Part shown: positions 53,312 to 62,364 of the stretch, piece after piece | Numbering within the stretch: the first letter of the stretch is position 1 | How the letters are laid out: each line of letters begins with the position of its first letter | Assembly: GCA_019187105.1 (NCBI GenBank) | Contig: JABAQM010000001.1 | Span: forward strand, 1,302,001-1,366,000 | From: Fimbriimonadaceae bacterium | Lineage (GTDB): Bacteria > Armatimonadota > Fimbriimonadia > Fimbriimonadales > Fimbriimonadaceae | Length of the DNA stretch: 64,000 nucleotides | Direction of reading: 5' to 3' | The notes under the pieces: model-generated | Told to the model about the DNA's origin: nothing | The model's input: the letters and a program-made list of their open reading frames with translations, nothing else | The model's database searches: none | Made by a program: the position numbers and the translations under genes

Positions 53312-55933
53312 TTGAGATTCCAGATAACCAAATGTTGGACCCTGCTCGGGTTACTTTCCGCTTCCGCTTGGGCTGTTTCCCAGGGGAAGCTCGACGGGGT
53401 TGAGACCCACGCCAATTCCAAGGGCGTGCAGGTCGATATCCGTGGCGAGAACCTCGGAAAGCCGAAGGAACTCCGGGTCAATGGCGGAAATTCGTACTTG
53501 CTCGAATTCAACGCGACGATGGTGGGACGTGGCCAGCGAAACGGCGTCAACAAGGCCGGAGTCGAGTTTGTCCAGTACGCCTGGTTCAAAGCCAAGCCGC
53601 CGACGATCCGCGTCCACGTGCGAATGAAGCCGGACGTCGAGCCCGTGCTTAGCAAGACCGACGAGGGCTGGAAAGTCGTAATCGGTTCGGCTGAGGACGA
53701 GGAGAAGTCCAAACAGAAACCCAACATTGCCTCGATCAACTCGGAGCCGAAGAACCCCGTCAAGATCGAACCCCCCTTCCTGCCCTATCCGAAGGGCAGC
53801 GATTCGTCTGCCAAGACCACCCATCGACCGGTTGAAACACCGGCCCGGACGGAAACCGACACCCAGACGAAGGGCGTTACTCTCGACTTCGTCAACACCG
53901 ATGTCATCCAGATTCTCAAGGCTCTCTCCATCCAGGCGGGAGTGAACATCGTGGCTTCGCCGGACGTCAGCCCGGCGGACAAGCCGCTTCGTTTGACGAT
54001 TTCGCTGCACAAGGTAACGGTTGACGAGGCCCTCAGCTTTGTCACCGCACTATCAAAGCTGCGGTTCGGACGGGTTGGCAATACATTCGTCGTTTCGCTC
54101 TCCGAGAACTTCGGGGCAGCCATGCGCCAGATCATGGACCGCGACTCCGAGCGATTCACCACCAAGGTCGTTGCCTTAAAGAGCGGCGAAGGCATTCAGA
54201 TTCGTCAGGCAGTCGTCAAGGCGCTCCCACCAGAAGGCCGGGGCGGCTGGTATGACCTCATCGTTCCGGGCTACACGCCGACGGGCACCTCTCCGAGCAG
54301 CGGCAAGGGTGGATCTGCACCCGCAGAACTTGGCGGTGGAGCCTCGATTCACGATGCTCTCAACAATGCGCTTGGCGGTGGTGGCCAGGGCCTGCCCGCC
54401 GGCGCTGGTGGACCGCAGACCAAGACCGAGGAACCCAAGGCCTCGCCGGGAACGGAAGTGCTTTCCACCGGTGGGCTGCGGGAGCGTGCCTTTTACCTGA
54501 TGATCGTTGGCGAGCCGAAGCGGATCGACGCGATCTCCAAGTACGTCGAGGACCTGGACGCCCGCATCATCGAGAGCTTCTGCCTTGCAATGACCACCGA
54601 CATGGGCACGCTCGTCGTTCCCGTCAACTCCGGTCGACCGGAGCAGATCACGGCCATGCTGCAGCGGATTCTCTCGAGCAACCCGCGTGCTCACGAGTAC
54701 AGCTTCAACACGACAACGGTCAAGGACCTGCAGGAAGGTGAGGAATCGACTCACATCCTCCTGGTGATGGGCCCCACTGCCGAGATCAAGCGTCTCGAAG
54801 AAATGATCATCACGATGGACAACGAGATGTGCTTGGCGGCCGGCATTACAATCGCCCGCACACCGGAAGAGCGTGAACGGGTTTACGCTGTCATCGACCT
54901 GAAGTACGCGGAGCCGAAGATGGCCGAGTTCGATCTCAAATCGAAGATCCGCGGCCTTCAAGTCTCAGTTTTGCCTGACCCGGTTACGCCGGGACTCCGC
55001 GGAAAACTGAAAGATACCAAGCTGGACGATCCGCAGGACCCTGCCGCCAAGGCGCCGTCAAAGGTCGACGAAGAGACGATCAAGAAGGGCGTTGGGCGAG
55101 AGCCGATGCGGCTGGTTGTCCGTGGCACTCGTGAGCAAATCCAAAAGGCCAAGGATTACATAGCGCTCGTCGACGTTCCCGCCCGGCAGGTTGCCCTTGA
55201 GCTTCGCGTTATGGACCTGAGCAAGGAAGATGCTCTGAAGTCGGGCATCGACTGGAGCATCTTCACCGGTGGCGCTGTGAAGATCATTCGGCTTAACAAT
55301 GCCCTGACTGGCGCGAGCAACACCGGAAATGCTTCGCTGGGTGGCTATGGTTCGGTTACCGCGATGCTCGACAGCATCACCAACAACACGAATCTCATTG
55401 CTCGACCCAACACCATGGCCATCGATGGCATGCCGTCTACGATCTTCATCGGCGACGTCATTCGCTACGTCGAGTCCATTACGGCCAGCCAAAACGGTGT
55501 GACGGTCAAGACAGCGGCGCTGGAAGTTGGTGTCAAGCTGAGCGTTCTTCCGCGTATCGGTTCCGATGGAACCATTACGATGGTGGTGAATCCGCTGGTC
55601 AGCTTCCTCAAGTCCTTCACGCCGGTACCGGGTGGCGGCCAGCTGCCGCAAACCAGTGACCGAAGTGCGATGAACACCTTGAGCATCAAGAGTGGCGAGA
55701 CTATTGCGATTGGCGGACTCATCCAGCATCAGGACACGATGAACGTATCAGGGATTCCGATCCTCAAGGATCTGCCTCTGATCGGACGACTGTTCAGCAA
55801 GACCGAGAACATTCGCAACAAGAAGGAAGTCGTCATCTTCCTCACCGCCCGAGTTATCGAGGGCGCGGCCACTTCAGAGACCGCTCCTCCGATCGACAAG
55901 AACATGCCAAAGAACGGCAAGGGGGACAAGTAA
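53312..55933 (+). CDS. pilQ: Type IV pilus secretin PilQ
   Basis: 873 residues from TTG 53312, with GGAGG about 12 bases upstream. Signal peptide (MRFQITKCWTLLGLLSASAWA), an AMIN domain (about 30-115, peptidoglycan-binding), STN domain (VTLDFVNTDVIQILKALSIQAGVNI, about 190-265), N domains with a Gly-rich insert (about 325-375), and the secretin beta domain (about 640-850) ending in LPLIGRLFSKTENIRNKKEVVIFLT. It forms the outer-membrane pore for the pilus. The start codon follows the previous stop by one base. Confidence 0.95.
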   Translation: MRFQITKCWTLLGLLSASAWAVSQGKLDGVETHANSKGVQVDIRGENLGKPKELRVNGGNSYLLEFNATMVGRGQRNGVNKAGVEFVQYAWFKAKPPTIRVHVRMKPDVEPVLSKTDEGWKVVIGSAEDEEKSKQKPNIASINSEPKNPVKIEPPFLPYPKGSDSSAKTTHRPVETPARTETDTQTKGVTLDFVNTDVIQILKALSIQAGVNIVASPDVSPADKPLRLTISLHKVTVDEALSFVTALSKLRFGRVGNTFVVSLSENFGAAMRQIMDRDSERFTTKVVALKSGEGIQIRQAVVKALPPEGRGGWYDLIVPGYTPTGTSPSSGKGGSAPAELGGGASIHDALNNALGGGGQGLPAGAGGPQTKTEEPKASPGTEVLSTGGLRERAFYLMIVGEPKRIDAISKYVEDLDARIIESFCLAMTTDMGTLVVPVNSGRPEQITAMLQRILSSNPRAHEYSFNTTTVKDLQEGEESTHILLVMGPTAEIKRLEEMIITMDNEMCLAAGITIARTPEERERVYAVIDLKYAEPKMAEFDLKSKIRGLQVSVLPDPVTPGLRGKLKDTKLDDPQDPAAKAPSKVDEETIKKGVGREPMRLVVRGTREQIQKAKDYIALVDVPARQVALELRVMDLSKEDALKSGIDWSIFTGGAVKIIRLNNALTGASNTGNASLGGYGSVTAMLDSITNNTNLIARPNTMAIDGMPSTIFIGDVIRYVESITASQNGVTVKTAALEVGVKLSVLPRIGSDGTITMVVNPLVSFLKSFTPVPGGGQLPQTSDRSAMNTLSIKSGETIAIGGLIQHQDTMNVSGIPILKDLPLIGRLFSKTENIRNKKEVVIFLTARVIEGAATSETAPPIDKNMPKNGKGDK

Positions 55934-55935
55934 CC

Positions 55936-56373
55936 ATGGTAGCTCGTCGTTTGTGGAATCGCCTGGCTCTCGGAGCCGTGATCGTGGGCGCTATCGGCTG
56001 TGGAGGCACGGGCGAAGGTGCCGACGCCAACAACGCCTTCGTGGGGTTGTGGAACGGTTCCTGGGATAGCAATGGCCTGCAGCAGACGGGGACGCTGGAC
56101 CTTGCCGTCTACTTTGACGGCAGCGTTGTCGGAACCATGTCGATCGATCAGCTTGCCCTGACCGGCAACGTGGTCGGCAAGATCACCAAAGCTGGAGATC
56201 TCGAAGCGATCGCCGGATTTGGTTCGATCGGCAACTATGTGCTGAAGGGCGGCGTTGCCCTGACCCAGACGAACACGATGGCGTCCTCGGGCAATATCCG
56301 TTTCCTCAGCAAGGACTACGGCTTTGATTTCGACCTGCCTCCGAAGTCGGGTGGCAGCGAGACAAGCGAATAG
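55936..56373 (+). CDS. Small lipoprotein at the end of the pilus operon
   Basis: 145 residues. MVARRLWNRLALGAVIVGAIGC ends in a lipobox (GAIGCG). The mature part is a beta-rich domain (GLWNGSWDSNGLQQTGTLDLAVYFDGSVVGTMSI) that resembles small calycin-like lipoproteins. It is two bases after pilQ, so it could be a secretin pilotin-like partner, but that is inference from position. Confidence 0.8.
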   Translation: MVARRLWNRLALGAVIVGAIGCGGTGEGADANNAFVGLWNGSWDSNGLQQTGTLDLAVYFDGSVVGTMSIDQLALTGNVVGKITKAGDLEAIAGFGSIGNYVLKGGVALTQTNTMASSGNIRFLSKDYGFDFDLPPKSGGSETSE

Positions 56374-56384
56374 GTAACGAGATG

Positions 56385-56420
56385 AAAAGCCGAGCCGGGA
56401 TTCCCGGCTCGGCTTTTTTA
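56385..56420. terminator. Bidirectional terminator between pilus operon and lipoprotein gene
   Basis: AAGCCGAGCCGGG (56387-56399) pairs with CCCGGCTCGGCTT (56403-56415), 13 perfect bp, loop ATT, with T6 on the + side and A4 (T4 on the minus strand) on the other. It serves the pilus operon and the convergent gene, whose TAA stop lies in the T tract. Confidence 0.92.
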
Positions 56421-57329
56421 TGGCTGGCAGATTGCGCGGAGCTCAAGTTTGCCGATCGCAGCGGCCTCCGGATACAAGCCCCAAAACACCTCGCCAGTAA
56501 ACTCGTCGATCTCGCCGTTGGACTCGACGATCTTTCCAGGAAGCTTCACGGCGATCAGCATGGCCACAGGTCCATTGGCGTTGTTCTCGCTTGCGCTGGG
56601 TTCTTCCTCACCACTTTTGTTCATCAGGGTTTCGGTGTCGAACTCTGTCAGGACCGAACCCACAATCTGCTTCCTCGTGGCCTCATCGATCTCGTCGCCA
56701 AAGATTGCCGTGAGGTGCTTGTTCATCGACGATGAAATCCCGCGCTTCAATCGCTTCTCGGCTAAATCGATGTGAAAGAGGAATAGCCCGAGGAGCGGGT
56801 CACCCGGTCCAAAGAGCATCTTCCACAGATCCTGCGCAACCGCAACCACGAGCTTCTCCATTCGAGGGTCGGTCGCGTACTTCTCCGGCAAGCCGGACTT
56901 CTTGATAAAGTCCGCGAAGAGGGCATCCTTCTGCAGTTCCTTTGCCGGCTTTCCTTTCCATTCGATGGTCTCGATGTATTCGATGCGTCCGTCTTCGAGC
57001 TTCGTGACCTTAACGCTGTTGACGATGAGTGGCTTTTTGCCCTTGTCGTAAACCGTCAGATCTCCGCTGACCGTTTGCTCCAGCTTCAAGTTCCGGGTTG
57101 CGGTGAAGATCACGTCGGTTTCAGTCTCTTTCTTCGATACCTTCCATTCGGGACCGGAAGGGATCTGGAAGGTCTCCTCGGGCTTCATGTCCTCCGAGCC
57201 GCCGGACTTCGACAACGTGTATTTCGTGGTTCGTGTCCAACCATCTTCCCGAACCGTCGAGACGGTATTGGTCTTGGCACACCCCGTGAAAAGAATAGAG
57301 GCAAGGACGATGCTGGCAGCCCACTTCAT
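56418..57329 (-). CDS. Lipoprotein of unknown function
   Basis: 303 residues from ATG 57329 (MKWAASIVLASILFTGCAK), with a lipobox LFTGC. The mature protein has an N-terminal beta-rich half (GWTRTTKYTLSKSG, VIFTATRNLKLEQTVSGDL) and a helical half (EKLVVAVAQDLWKMLFGPGDPLLGLF, MNKHLTAIFGDEIDEATRKQIV). No known domain recognised. A longer start would disrupt the signal peptide. Confidence 0.75.
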   Translation of the reverse strand: MKWAASIVLASILFTGCAKTNTVSTVREDGWTRTTKYTLSKSGGSEDMKPEETFQIPSGPEWKVSKKETETDVIFTATRNLKLEQTVSGDLTVYDKGKKPLIVNSVKVTKLEDGRIEYIETIEWKGKPAKELQKDALFADFIKKSGLPEKYATDPRMEKLVVAVAQDLWKMLFGPGDPLLGLFLFHIDLAEKRLKRGISSSMNKHLTAIFGDEIDEATRKQIVGSVLTEFDTETLMNKSGEEEPSASENNANGPVAMLIAVKLPGKIVESNGEIDEFTGEVFWGLYPEAAAIGKLELRAICQP

Positions 57330-57402
57330 GCTCCGATCAGCATACACTCGCGTCGACCGAGGCGTCACTTGTTCCATTTACCTGTAAGATGGAGTGGAGG
57401 GT

Positions 57403-58638
57403 ATGGGTTTGATTGCGCTAATCGCCCTGATGATTTCTGCGCCCGGCGGTCGATCGCCGCTGCAGAACGGGCTTGCCGACTTAGAGGCAGCGTGTGCCAT
57501 CATTGCGTCGCCGCGGTTTGCCAGCGACTATCGCGCCTTTCTACGAGCTCTTGATGATCAGGGATTGGCTCTGCGGCGAGGTGTTGCGCTAACGCCGCAG
57601 ATGAGAACCAAGCGAGCCCGCCTCATCGGGCCCTTCGTCAAGAAGCACGGGATCATCTGCCAGCACGCCGCCCGGGCGGTAAGTAAGCCGATTCAGTACC
57701 CTCGTAACTGGACCGGCGGGTTCTCCTTTCCTCAGTTCGCCAAGTTGAAGGAGGTCGCGAGGTTCCTGGCTTTCGATGCAGAGGCTCAGATAGTCGCCAG
57801 GCAATCCGGTCAAGCGGCACAGCGGATACTCGTGGCAATGAAGCTAGCCACCAGCCTGCAAGGTGCGGAGGTCATCCGCGAAATGGTTGGCATCGGCATC
57901 TGGTCGCAGGCACTGGCCACCCTCGATCTTTTCAAGGACGACTTGCATGGGCACGATTGGCCACCCTTGGCCGACTACTCTGAAAAGTGCCTAAAACTGC
58001 CCCCACCGATCGCGAGGGTCATCGAGCACCAGATTGTGGAGATTCCAACGACGACTTCCACGATGAAGCCGTACCGAGAAGGACTCGATTTTCTAACTAC
58101 TTACGACCCCGCCGACAATAGGGAACGCCCAGCTCCCCAAGCGGTAAAGCAACTCACCGAAAAACGCGCGACCGAGATCGTGGAACTAGGAGCCAGTCGG
58201 GCGAGACGGAACTTCCGGCGGCAGCTAGAATGGCTAAGGGCGCCGGAAGCCACCTGGTGGCCCGCCTTCACGCGCTACCCTCAAGAGGATCTCGACCTTC
58301 TGAAAGCCGAAACCGAAGATGACTTGGTTACGGGCGTCCAGAGCCTATTGGGAAGCGACAACCGACAAATGCTCCGCAACACCATGCTGCTACGGACCCA
58401 GCAGCGGCTGGTGGTTCTTCATGCCAGAGTCCGCAGTTATCGAGCAGCGAAAGGTCGCTATCCGGAGAGCCTGAGTAACCTCGTGGGCAAGCAGGTTGCT
58501 TTCGATCCCTTCGCAAACAAGCCTTTTCACTACCGTTCGCTGCCAAAGGACTCGTTCGAGTTGTATTCCCACGGAATAGCTGAGACCGGCCGCATCCATC
58601 TGCGTTACCGGCCTCAGATTGGGTTGGCGAAAACTTAG
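57403..58638 (+). CDS. Secreted protein of unknown function
   Basis: About 411 residues from ATG 57403 (GGAGTGGAGG upstream; GTG 57394 is also possible). A hydrophobic start (MGLIALIALMISAPGG) is probably a signal peptide. The body is helical; the C-terminus VLHARVRSYRAAKGRYPESLSNLVGKQVAFDPFANKPFHYRS has the pattern seen at the end of many Planctomycetes/Armatimonadota secreted proteins of unknown role and in pseudopilin-like G proteins. Six bases separate its stop from the convergent BNR gene. Confidence 0.72.
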   Translation: MGLIALIALMISAPGGRSPLQNGLADLEAACAIIASPRFASDYRAFLRALDDQGLALRRGVALTPQMRTKRARLIGPFVKKHGIICQHAARAVSKPIQYPRNWTGGFSFPQFAKLKEVARFLAFDAEAQIVARQSGQAAQRILVAMKLATSLQGAEVIREMVGIGIWSQALATLDLFKDDLHGHDWPPLADYSEKCLKLPPPIARVIEHQIVEIPTTTSTMKPYREGLDFLTTYDPADNRERPAPQAVKQLTEKRATEIVELGASRARRNFRRQLEWLRAPEATWWPAFTRYPQEDLDLLKAETEDDLVTGVQSLLGSDNRQMLRNTMLLRTQQRLVVLHARVRSYRAAKGRYPESLSNLVGKQVAFDPFANKPFHYRSLPKDSFELYSHGIAETGRIHLRYRPQIGLAKT

Positions 58639-58644
58639 CCGACG

Positions 58645-60039
58645 TTATGGCTGGACGTTGATCGCGTTCTGGACCGTTGCCAATCCAATTCGGAGATAGT
58701 ACACGTCCTGCTCGTTGTTGAAGGTTGTCGCAAACGTTAGGCTTGCCCCGCCGTTGTCCGAAATCATGTCGTAGTAGTCGCCAATCTTGTTCTGATTCGG
58801 CCAACCCACATGCGGATCCCAGGACACGGTGAGCGGGATGTTCTTCGACCACGTATCGCCGCCATTCATCGAGTAGCTGTAGAAGAGCTGACTTCGCCGG
58901 TTGCCGCTGTCGTTTCGCGTGTCGTTCCACACCACATCGATGCGGCCATTTGGCGCGACCGACATCGTTCCAAACCACTGGTACTTATTGCCGCTGGTAG
59001 GGTCGTCGTTGATTCGTTTGCTGCTGCTCCACGTACTGCCGCCGTCGGTGCTGCGGATGAATCGAACATCCATCGGGTCGGTGCCGGATGGATTGACGGA
59101 CGCAAGGACATAGATCCAGCCCCGCCGGGGTCCGTTACCCGTATCGCACGCGATGTTGCACTGGCCGAGAAGGCCATCGGGGTTGATGTTCCCGGTAAAG
59201 CCTTCGAGAGCTCCGCCCATACTCATCGATCGCGTCAGGTCGAAGGACGGTGACTGCCCGGCGTTTCGCGCGTTGCTGCTGCGAGCGAAGACGAAATTCG
59301 AATTCGATGCGAAGGGTCCGTCCACACCTGCAACATAAACTTCACCGTTCGGCCCGACCGCGACTTGTCCGAATACCGGGGAGTTCGGGATCGTTATCGG
59401 ATTGAGGAACGATGTGCCCCCGTTCGTCGACCGCGTGAAAATACGAGAGCCCGTTGCGGTGCTCCAACTGATGTAAATGTGACCCTGCCCAACACTGTTG
59501 GTGCGGTCGATTTCCATCCAGGCTTTGTCCCCGCCATAAGCCGCAACGGGGGCTGTGTAGCTGGCGCCACCGTTTGTCGACTTGAACATGTCGCAAAGGA
59601 ATGTCTCCTTCAGACTGTAATAGAAGAACGTGCCGTTGAGGTCTGCCCGTAAGACAGGGTCGCTCCGGAAGATCCCGTTGGTGAGGACCGTGTTGTTCTT
59701 CCAGGTTTTCCCACCGTCAGTTGAGTAGGCGTTTCCGGCCTCTCGGAAGTTGGACGCCTTGTTATCGAACTGTCGCCAGCCGATCGCCATCCGGTTGGGA
59801 TTCGTGGGGTCGATACAAAGCGACGGTTCGTTGCCGGCGTCGTTCAGGATGTTCTGACCTGAAGCGTTCGTGTTGACCTGGACGGGTTTGAAGCCACCGA
59901 TCCCGTAACCGAACGGGTGCTGCGCCGATACGGTGGTGCTTGGCGGGCCCGGCGGATCGTCCGGAAACTCCATCCCCTGGGCGGACACGCCATAGGCAGC
60001 CGCAAACGCCAAACCCACAATTCCAATACGAATGACCAT
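58645..60039 (-). CDS. Secreted BNR-repeat (sialidase-like beta-propeller) protein
   Basis: 464 residues with signal peptide (MVIRIGIVGLAFAAAYGVSAQG). Several Asp-box (SxDGGxTW) repeats are seen: YSTDGGKTWKNN, KSTNGGASYTAP, RSTNGGTSFLNP, RSTDGGSTWSSS and YSMNGGDTWSKN, marking a six-bladed propeller. Catalytic sialidase residues were not identified, so a non-enzymatic or other glycan-binding role is possible. Confidence 0.85.
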   Translation of the reverse strand: MVIRIGIVGLAFAAAYGVSAQGMEFPDDPPGPPSTTVSAQHPFGYGIGGFKPVQVNTNASGQNILNDAGNEPSLCIDPTNPNRMAIGWRQFDNKASNFREAGNAYSTDGGKTWKNNTVLTNGIFRSDPVLRADLNGTFFYYSLKETFLCDMFKSTNGGASYTAPVAAYGGDKAWMEIDRTNSVGQGHIYISWSTATGSRIFTRSTNGGTSFLNPITIPNSPVFGQVAVGPNGEVYVAGVDGPFASNSNFVFARSSNARNAGQSPSFDLTRSMSMGGALEGFTGNINPDGLLGQCNIACDTGNGPRRGWIYVLASVNPSGTDPMDVRFIRSTDGGSTWSSSKRINDDPTSGNKYQWFGTMSVAPNGRIDVVWNDTRNDSGNRRSQLFYSYSMNGGDTWSKNIPLTVSWDPHVGWPNQNKIGDYYDMISDNGGASLTFATTFNNEQDVYYLRIGLATVQNAINVQP

Positions 60040-60129
60040 TTTCCTCTCCAGTTTCCGCCGCCCGTGGGCGGAGCGTCATACACCTGACGCCTTCTATGGT
60101 ATCGCAGGTTCGCGGTACCCTCACCGCGA

Positions 60130-61620
60130 ATGGACGTAATCCGCGAGCTCGAGGTGCTCGTTAGGGCAAAGTACTCGGTTCTTTACCTAAACACTTGGGA
60201 GGAGAGCCGCGTCGAGGACGCGCTCAAGGACATTTGTACGAAGCTCAACCGCAAGCTTTACGTTTGGTCGGTTACGCAGGGAATGAAGCCGGCTCTGGCA
60301 TCGGCGAACCGGCCGGGCCCCGCCCTGCCCGGCGAGCTGGAAGCTCTCGCGCAGGTTCATGAAGGCCCTGAATTCGCTGTCTTCCTGCTAAAGGATTTTC
60401 ATGCCTACATGAAGGACTACCGGGTCGTCAGGCTCCTTCGGGACCTGTCATCCCGGCTCCGCGGGCGTGCTCAAACTCTGATCCTCTGTGCCCCAACCCT
60501 AAACTTGCCGGTTGAACTCGAAAAGGACGTCACCGTGATCGACTTCCCCCTGCCCGGGCGGCAGGATATCGAGGAAATGGTGGACCTCGCCCTTAAGGCT
60601 ACGGAGTCACAAGGCGTAACCGCCCCCGAACCTGAAGAGCGGGAATTGATTGTCAAGAGCGCCTACGGGCTCACGATGCACGAGATTGAGTCGTCCTTCG
60701 CCCGCAGCCTGGTTGAGAAGAAGAAACTCGACGTCGAAACCCTTCTTGAGGAGAAAAAACAGATCGTGCGCAAGAGCGGCCTCCTTGAGTTCTATCCGGC
60801 GGAGGCGAAGCTTGCGGACGTGGGCGGCATGGACTTGCTGAAGGACTGGCTCAACAAGCGCCAGGAAGCCTTTACGGACAAAGCGAAGGACTTTGGCATT
60901 CCCGCCCCAAAGGGGATTCTGCTTCTCGGCGTCCAAGGCTGCGGCAAGTCGCTGCTCGCCAAGGCCATTGCCGCCACGTGGAATCTGCCGATGTTAAAGA
61001 TGGATATTGGCCGCATCTTTGGGTCACTGGTGGGCCAAAGCGAAGAGAACATCCGTCGGGCGATCCGCATCGCGGAATCGGTGTCCCCCTGTTGCCTGTG
61101 GGCCGATGAGCTTGAAAAGGGGTTTGCGGGCATTGGAAGCAGCGGGGTGAGCGACAGCGGCACCACCATGCGCGTTTTTGCCACGTTCCTGACCTGGATG
61201 CAAGAGAAGACACGCCCCGTGTTTATCATTGCAACGGCGAACGACGTCACCGCGCTACCGCCGGAACTACTACGAAAGGGCCGCTTCGACGAGATTTTCT
61301 TCGTCGACTTACCCGACCGGGAAGAGCGCGAGGACATCTTCCGCATCCACCTTTCGAAGCGTAAGCGCGACCCTGCGAACTACGACATTCCTGAAATCGC
61401 GAAGCTGACCAAAGGGTTCAGTGGAGCGGAAATCGAGCAAGTCGTCGTGGGCGCCCTCTACTACGCCTTCGATGCCGGCCGCGAGCTCAACATGGACGAC
61501 CTCAAGAAGGAGGCCGATCAGCTCGTACCGCTGTCCGTGATGATGGCGGAGGACATCGACGAGCTTCGCGATTGGGCAAGAATGCGCACCCGTCCGAGCT
61601 CGACGCAAGACGGCGACTAA
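60130..61620 (+). CDS. Ycf46-like AAA+ ATPase
   Basis: 496 residues. Residues about 1-240 are a divergent N-terminal AAA-like domain (SVLYLNTWEESRVEDALKDI, AVFLLKDFHAYMKD); residues about 245-490 a canonical AAA+ module with Walker A GVQGCGKSLLAKAIA (about 270-284), Walker B CLWADELEKGFAG, ATANDVTALPPELLRKGRFDE and a C-terminal lid domain. This is the arrangement of chloroplast/cyanobacterial Ycf46, linked to CO2 or photosynthesis control in cyanobacteria, but general role unknown. Single-gene unit. Confidence 0.88.
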   Translation: MDVIRELEVLVRAKYSVLYLNTWEESRVEDALKDICTKLNRKLYVWSVTQGMKPALASANRPGPALPGELEALAQVHEGPEFAVFLLKDFHAYMKDYRVVRLLRDLSSRLRGRAQTLILCAPTLNLPVELEKDVTVIDFPLPGRQDIEEMVDLALKATESQGVTAPEPEERELIVKSAYGLTMHEIESSFARSLVEKKKLDVETLLEEKKQIVRKSGLLEFYPAEAKLADVGGMDLLKDWLNKRQEAFTDKAKDFGIPAPKGILLLGVQGCGKSLLAKAIAATWNLPMLKMDIGRIFGSLVGQSEENIRRAIRIAESVSPCCLWADELEKGFAGIGSSGVSDSGTTMRVFATFLTWMQEKTRPVFIIATANDVTALPPELLRKGRFDEIFFVDLPDREEREDIFRIHLSKRKRDPANYDIPEIAKLTKGFSGAEIEQVVVGALYYAFDAGRELNMDDLKKEADQLVPLSVMMAEDIDELRDWARMRTRPSSTQDGD

Positions 61621-61647
61621 GCCGCGTAAAATCTACTGGTTCGTTTC

Positions 61648-61695
61648 TTGCGGTATCCAATCAGAATCAGCTATAATTTGAGTGAGCACTCAACT
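61648..61695 (+). promoter_or_regulatory. Promoter and operator of the second TetR gene
   Basis: TATAAT at 61672-61677 with TTGCGG (61648-61653) as a weak -35. Directly after lies the palindrome TTGAGTG-AG-CACTCAA (61678-61693), covering the expected transcription start and ending three bases before ATG 61696. This is a typical TetR self-operator. Confidence 0.75.
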
Positions 61696-62349
61696 ATGAG
61701 CGAAGGACAGGGTACCCGCGAGCGATTGGTCGAGACAGCAAGGGACTTATTCTTGCTGCAGGGCTATCACCAGACTGGCGTTGCTGAGATAGTTCGAACC
61801 GCCAACGTCCGGATGGGAAGTCTCTATTACTTCTTTCCGACGAAGGAAGATCTGTTGCTCGCGGTTCTGGACTGGTATCGGGACAACATCTATGAGGGTC
61901 TGCTTCAGCCAGTGTACGAGCGCATCGACGATCCGGTCGAACGGGTGTTCGGCATTTTGGACGGCTACCGGCAGATGCTGCTGATGACCAACTATTACCA
62001 GGGATGCCCGATCGGCAACCTGGCTCTGGAAGTCGCCAATTCGCATCCCCAAGCTCGTGAACGGCTGACCGAGAACTTCCGACAATGGGCCAATGAAATC
62101 GAAAAGTGCCTTGAAGCAGCAAGTGGCCGGCTACCGGAAGAAATCAACCGCGGTCGCCTAGCCGACTACGTGCTTGCAGTGATGGAGGGCGCAATCATGC
62201 TGGCGAGGACCTACCGGAACCTTGAGCCGTATGACAACGCAATCGAGCACGTGCGGGACTACTTCGATCGATTGATCAAGGATGGCACGGACTGGTCCGT
62301 TCAAGTCAGAGCAAGAAATAGTGGCTACGGCGAACTTCGCTATGAATAA
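61696..62349 (+). CDS. TetR/AcrR-family regulator
   Basis: 217 residues from ATG 61696. The HTH reads TRERLVETARDLFLLQGYHQTGVAEIVRTANVRMGSLYYFFPTKEDLLLAVLDW, typical of TetR; the C-terminus (YYQGCPIGNLALEVANSHPQARERL) matches the TetR_C_11/LmrA-YxaF group, whose members use operators of the kind seen upstream. 15 bases downstream starts the YHS-like protein gene. Confidence 0.9.
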   Translation: MSEGQGTRERLVETARDLFLLQGYHQTGVAEIVRTANVRMGSLYYFFPTKEDLLLAVLDWYRDNIYEGLLQPVYERIDDPVERVFGILDGYRQMLLMTNYYQGCPIGNLALEVANSHPQARERLTENFRQWANEIEKCLEAASGRLPEEINRGRLADYVLAVMEGAIMLARTYRNLEPYDNAIEHVRDYFDRLIKDGTDWSVQVRARNSGYGELRYE

Positions 62350-62364
62350 CAGGAGGAATGACAA

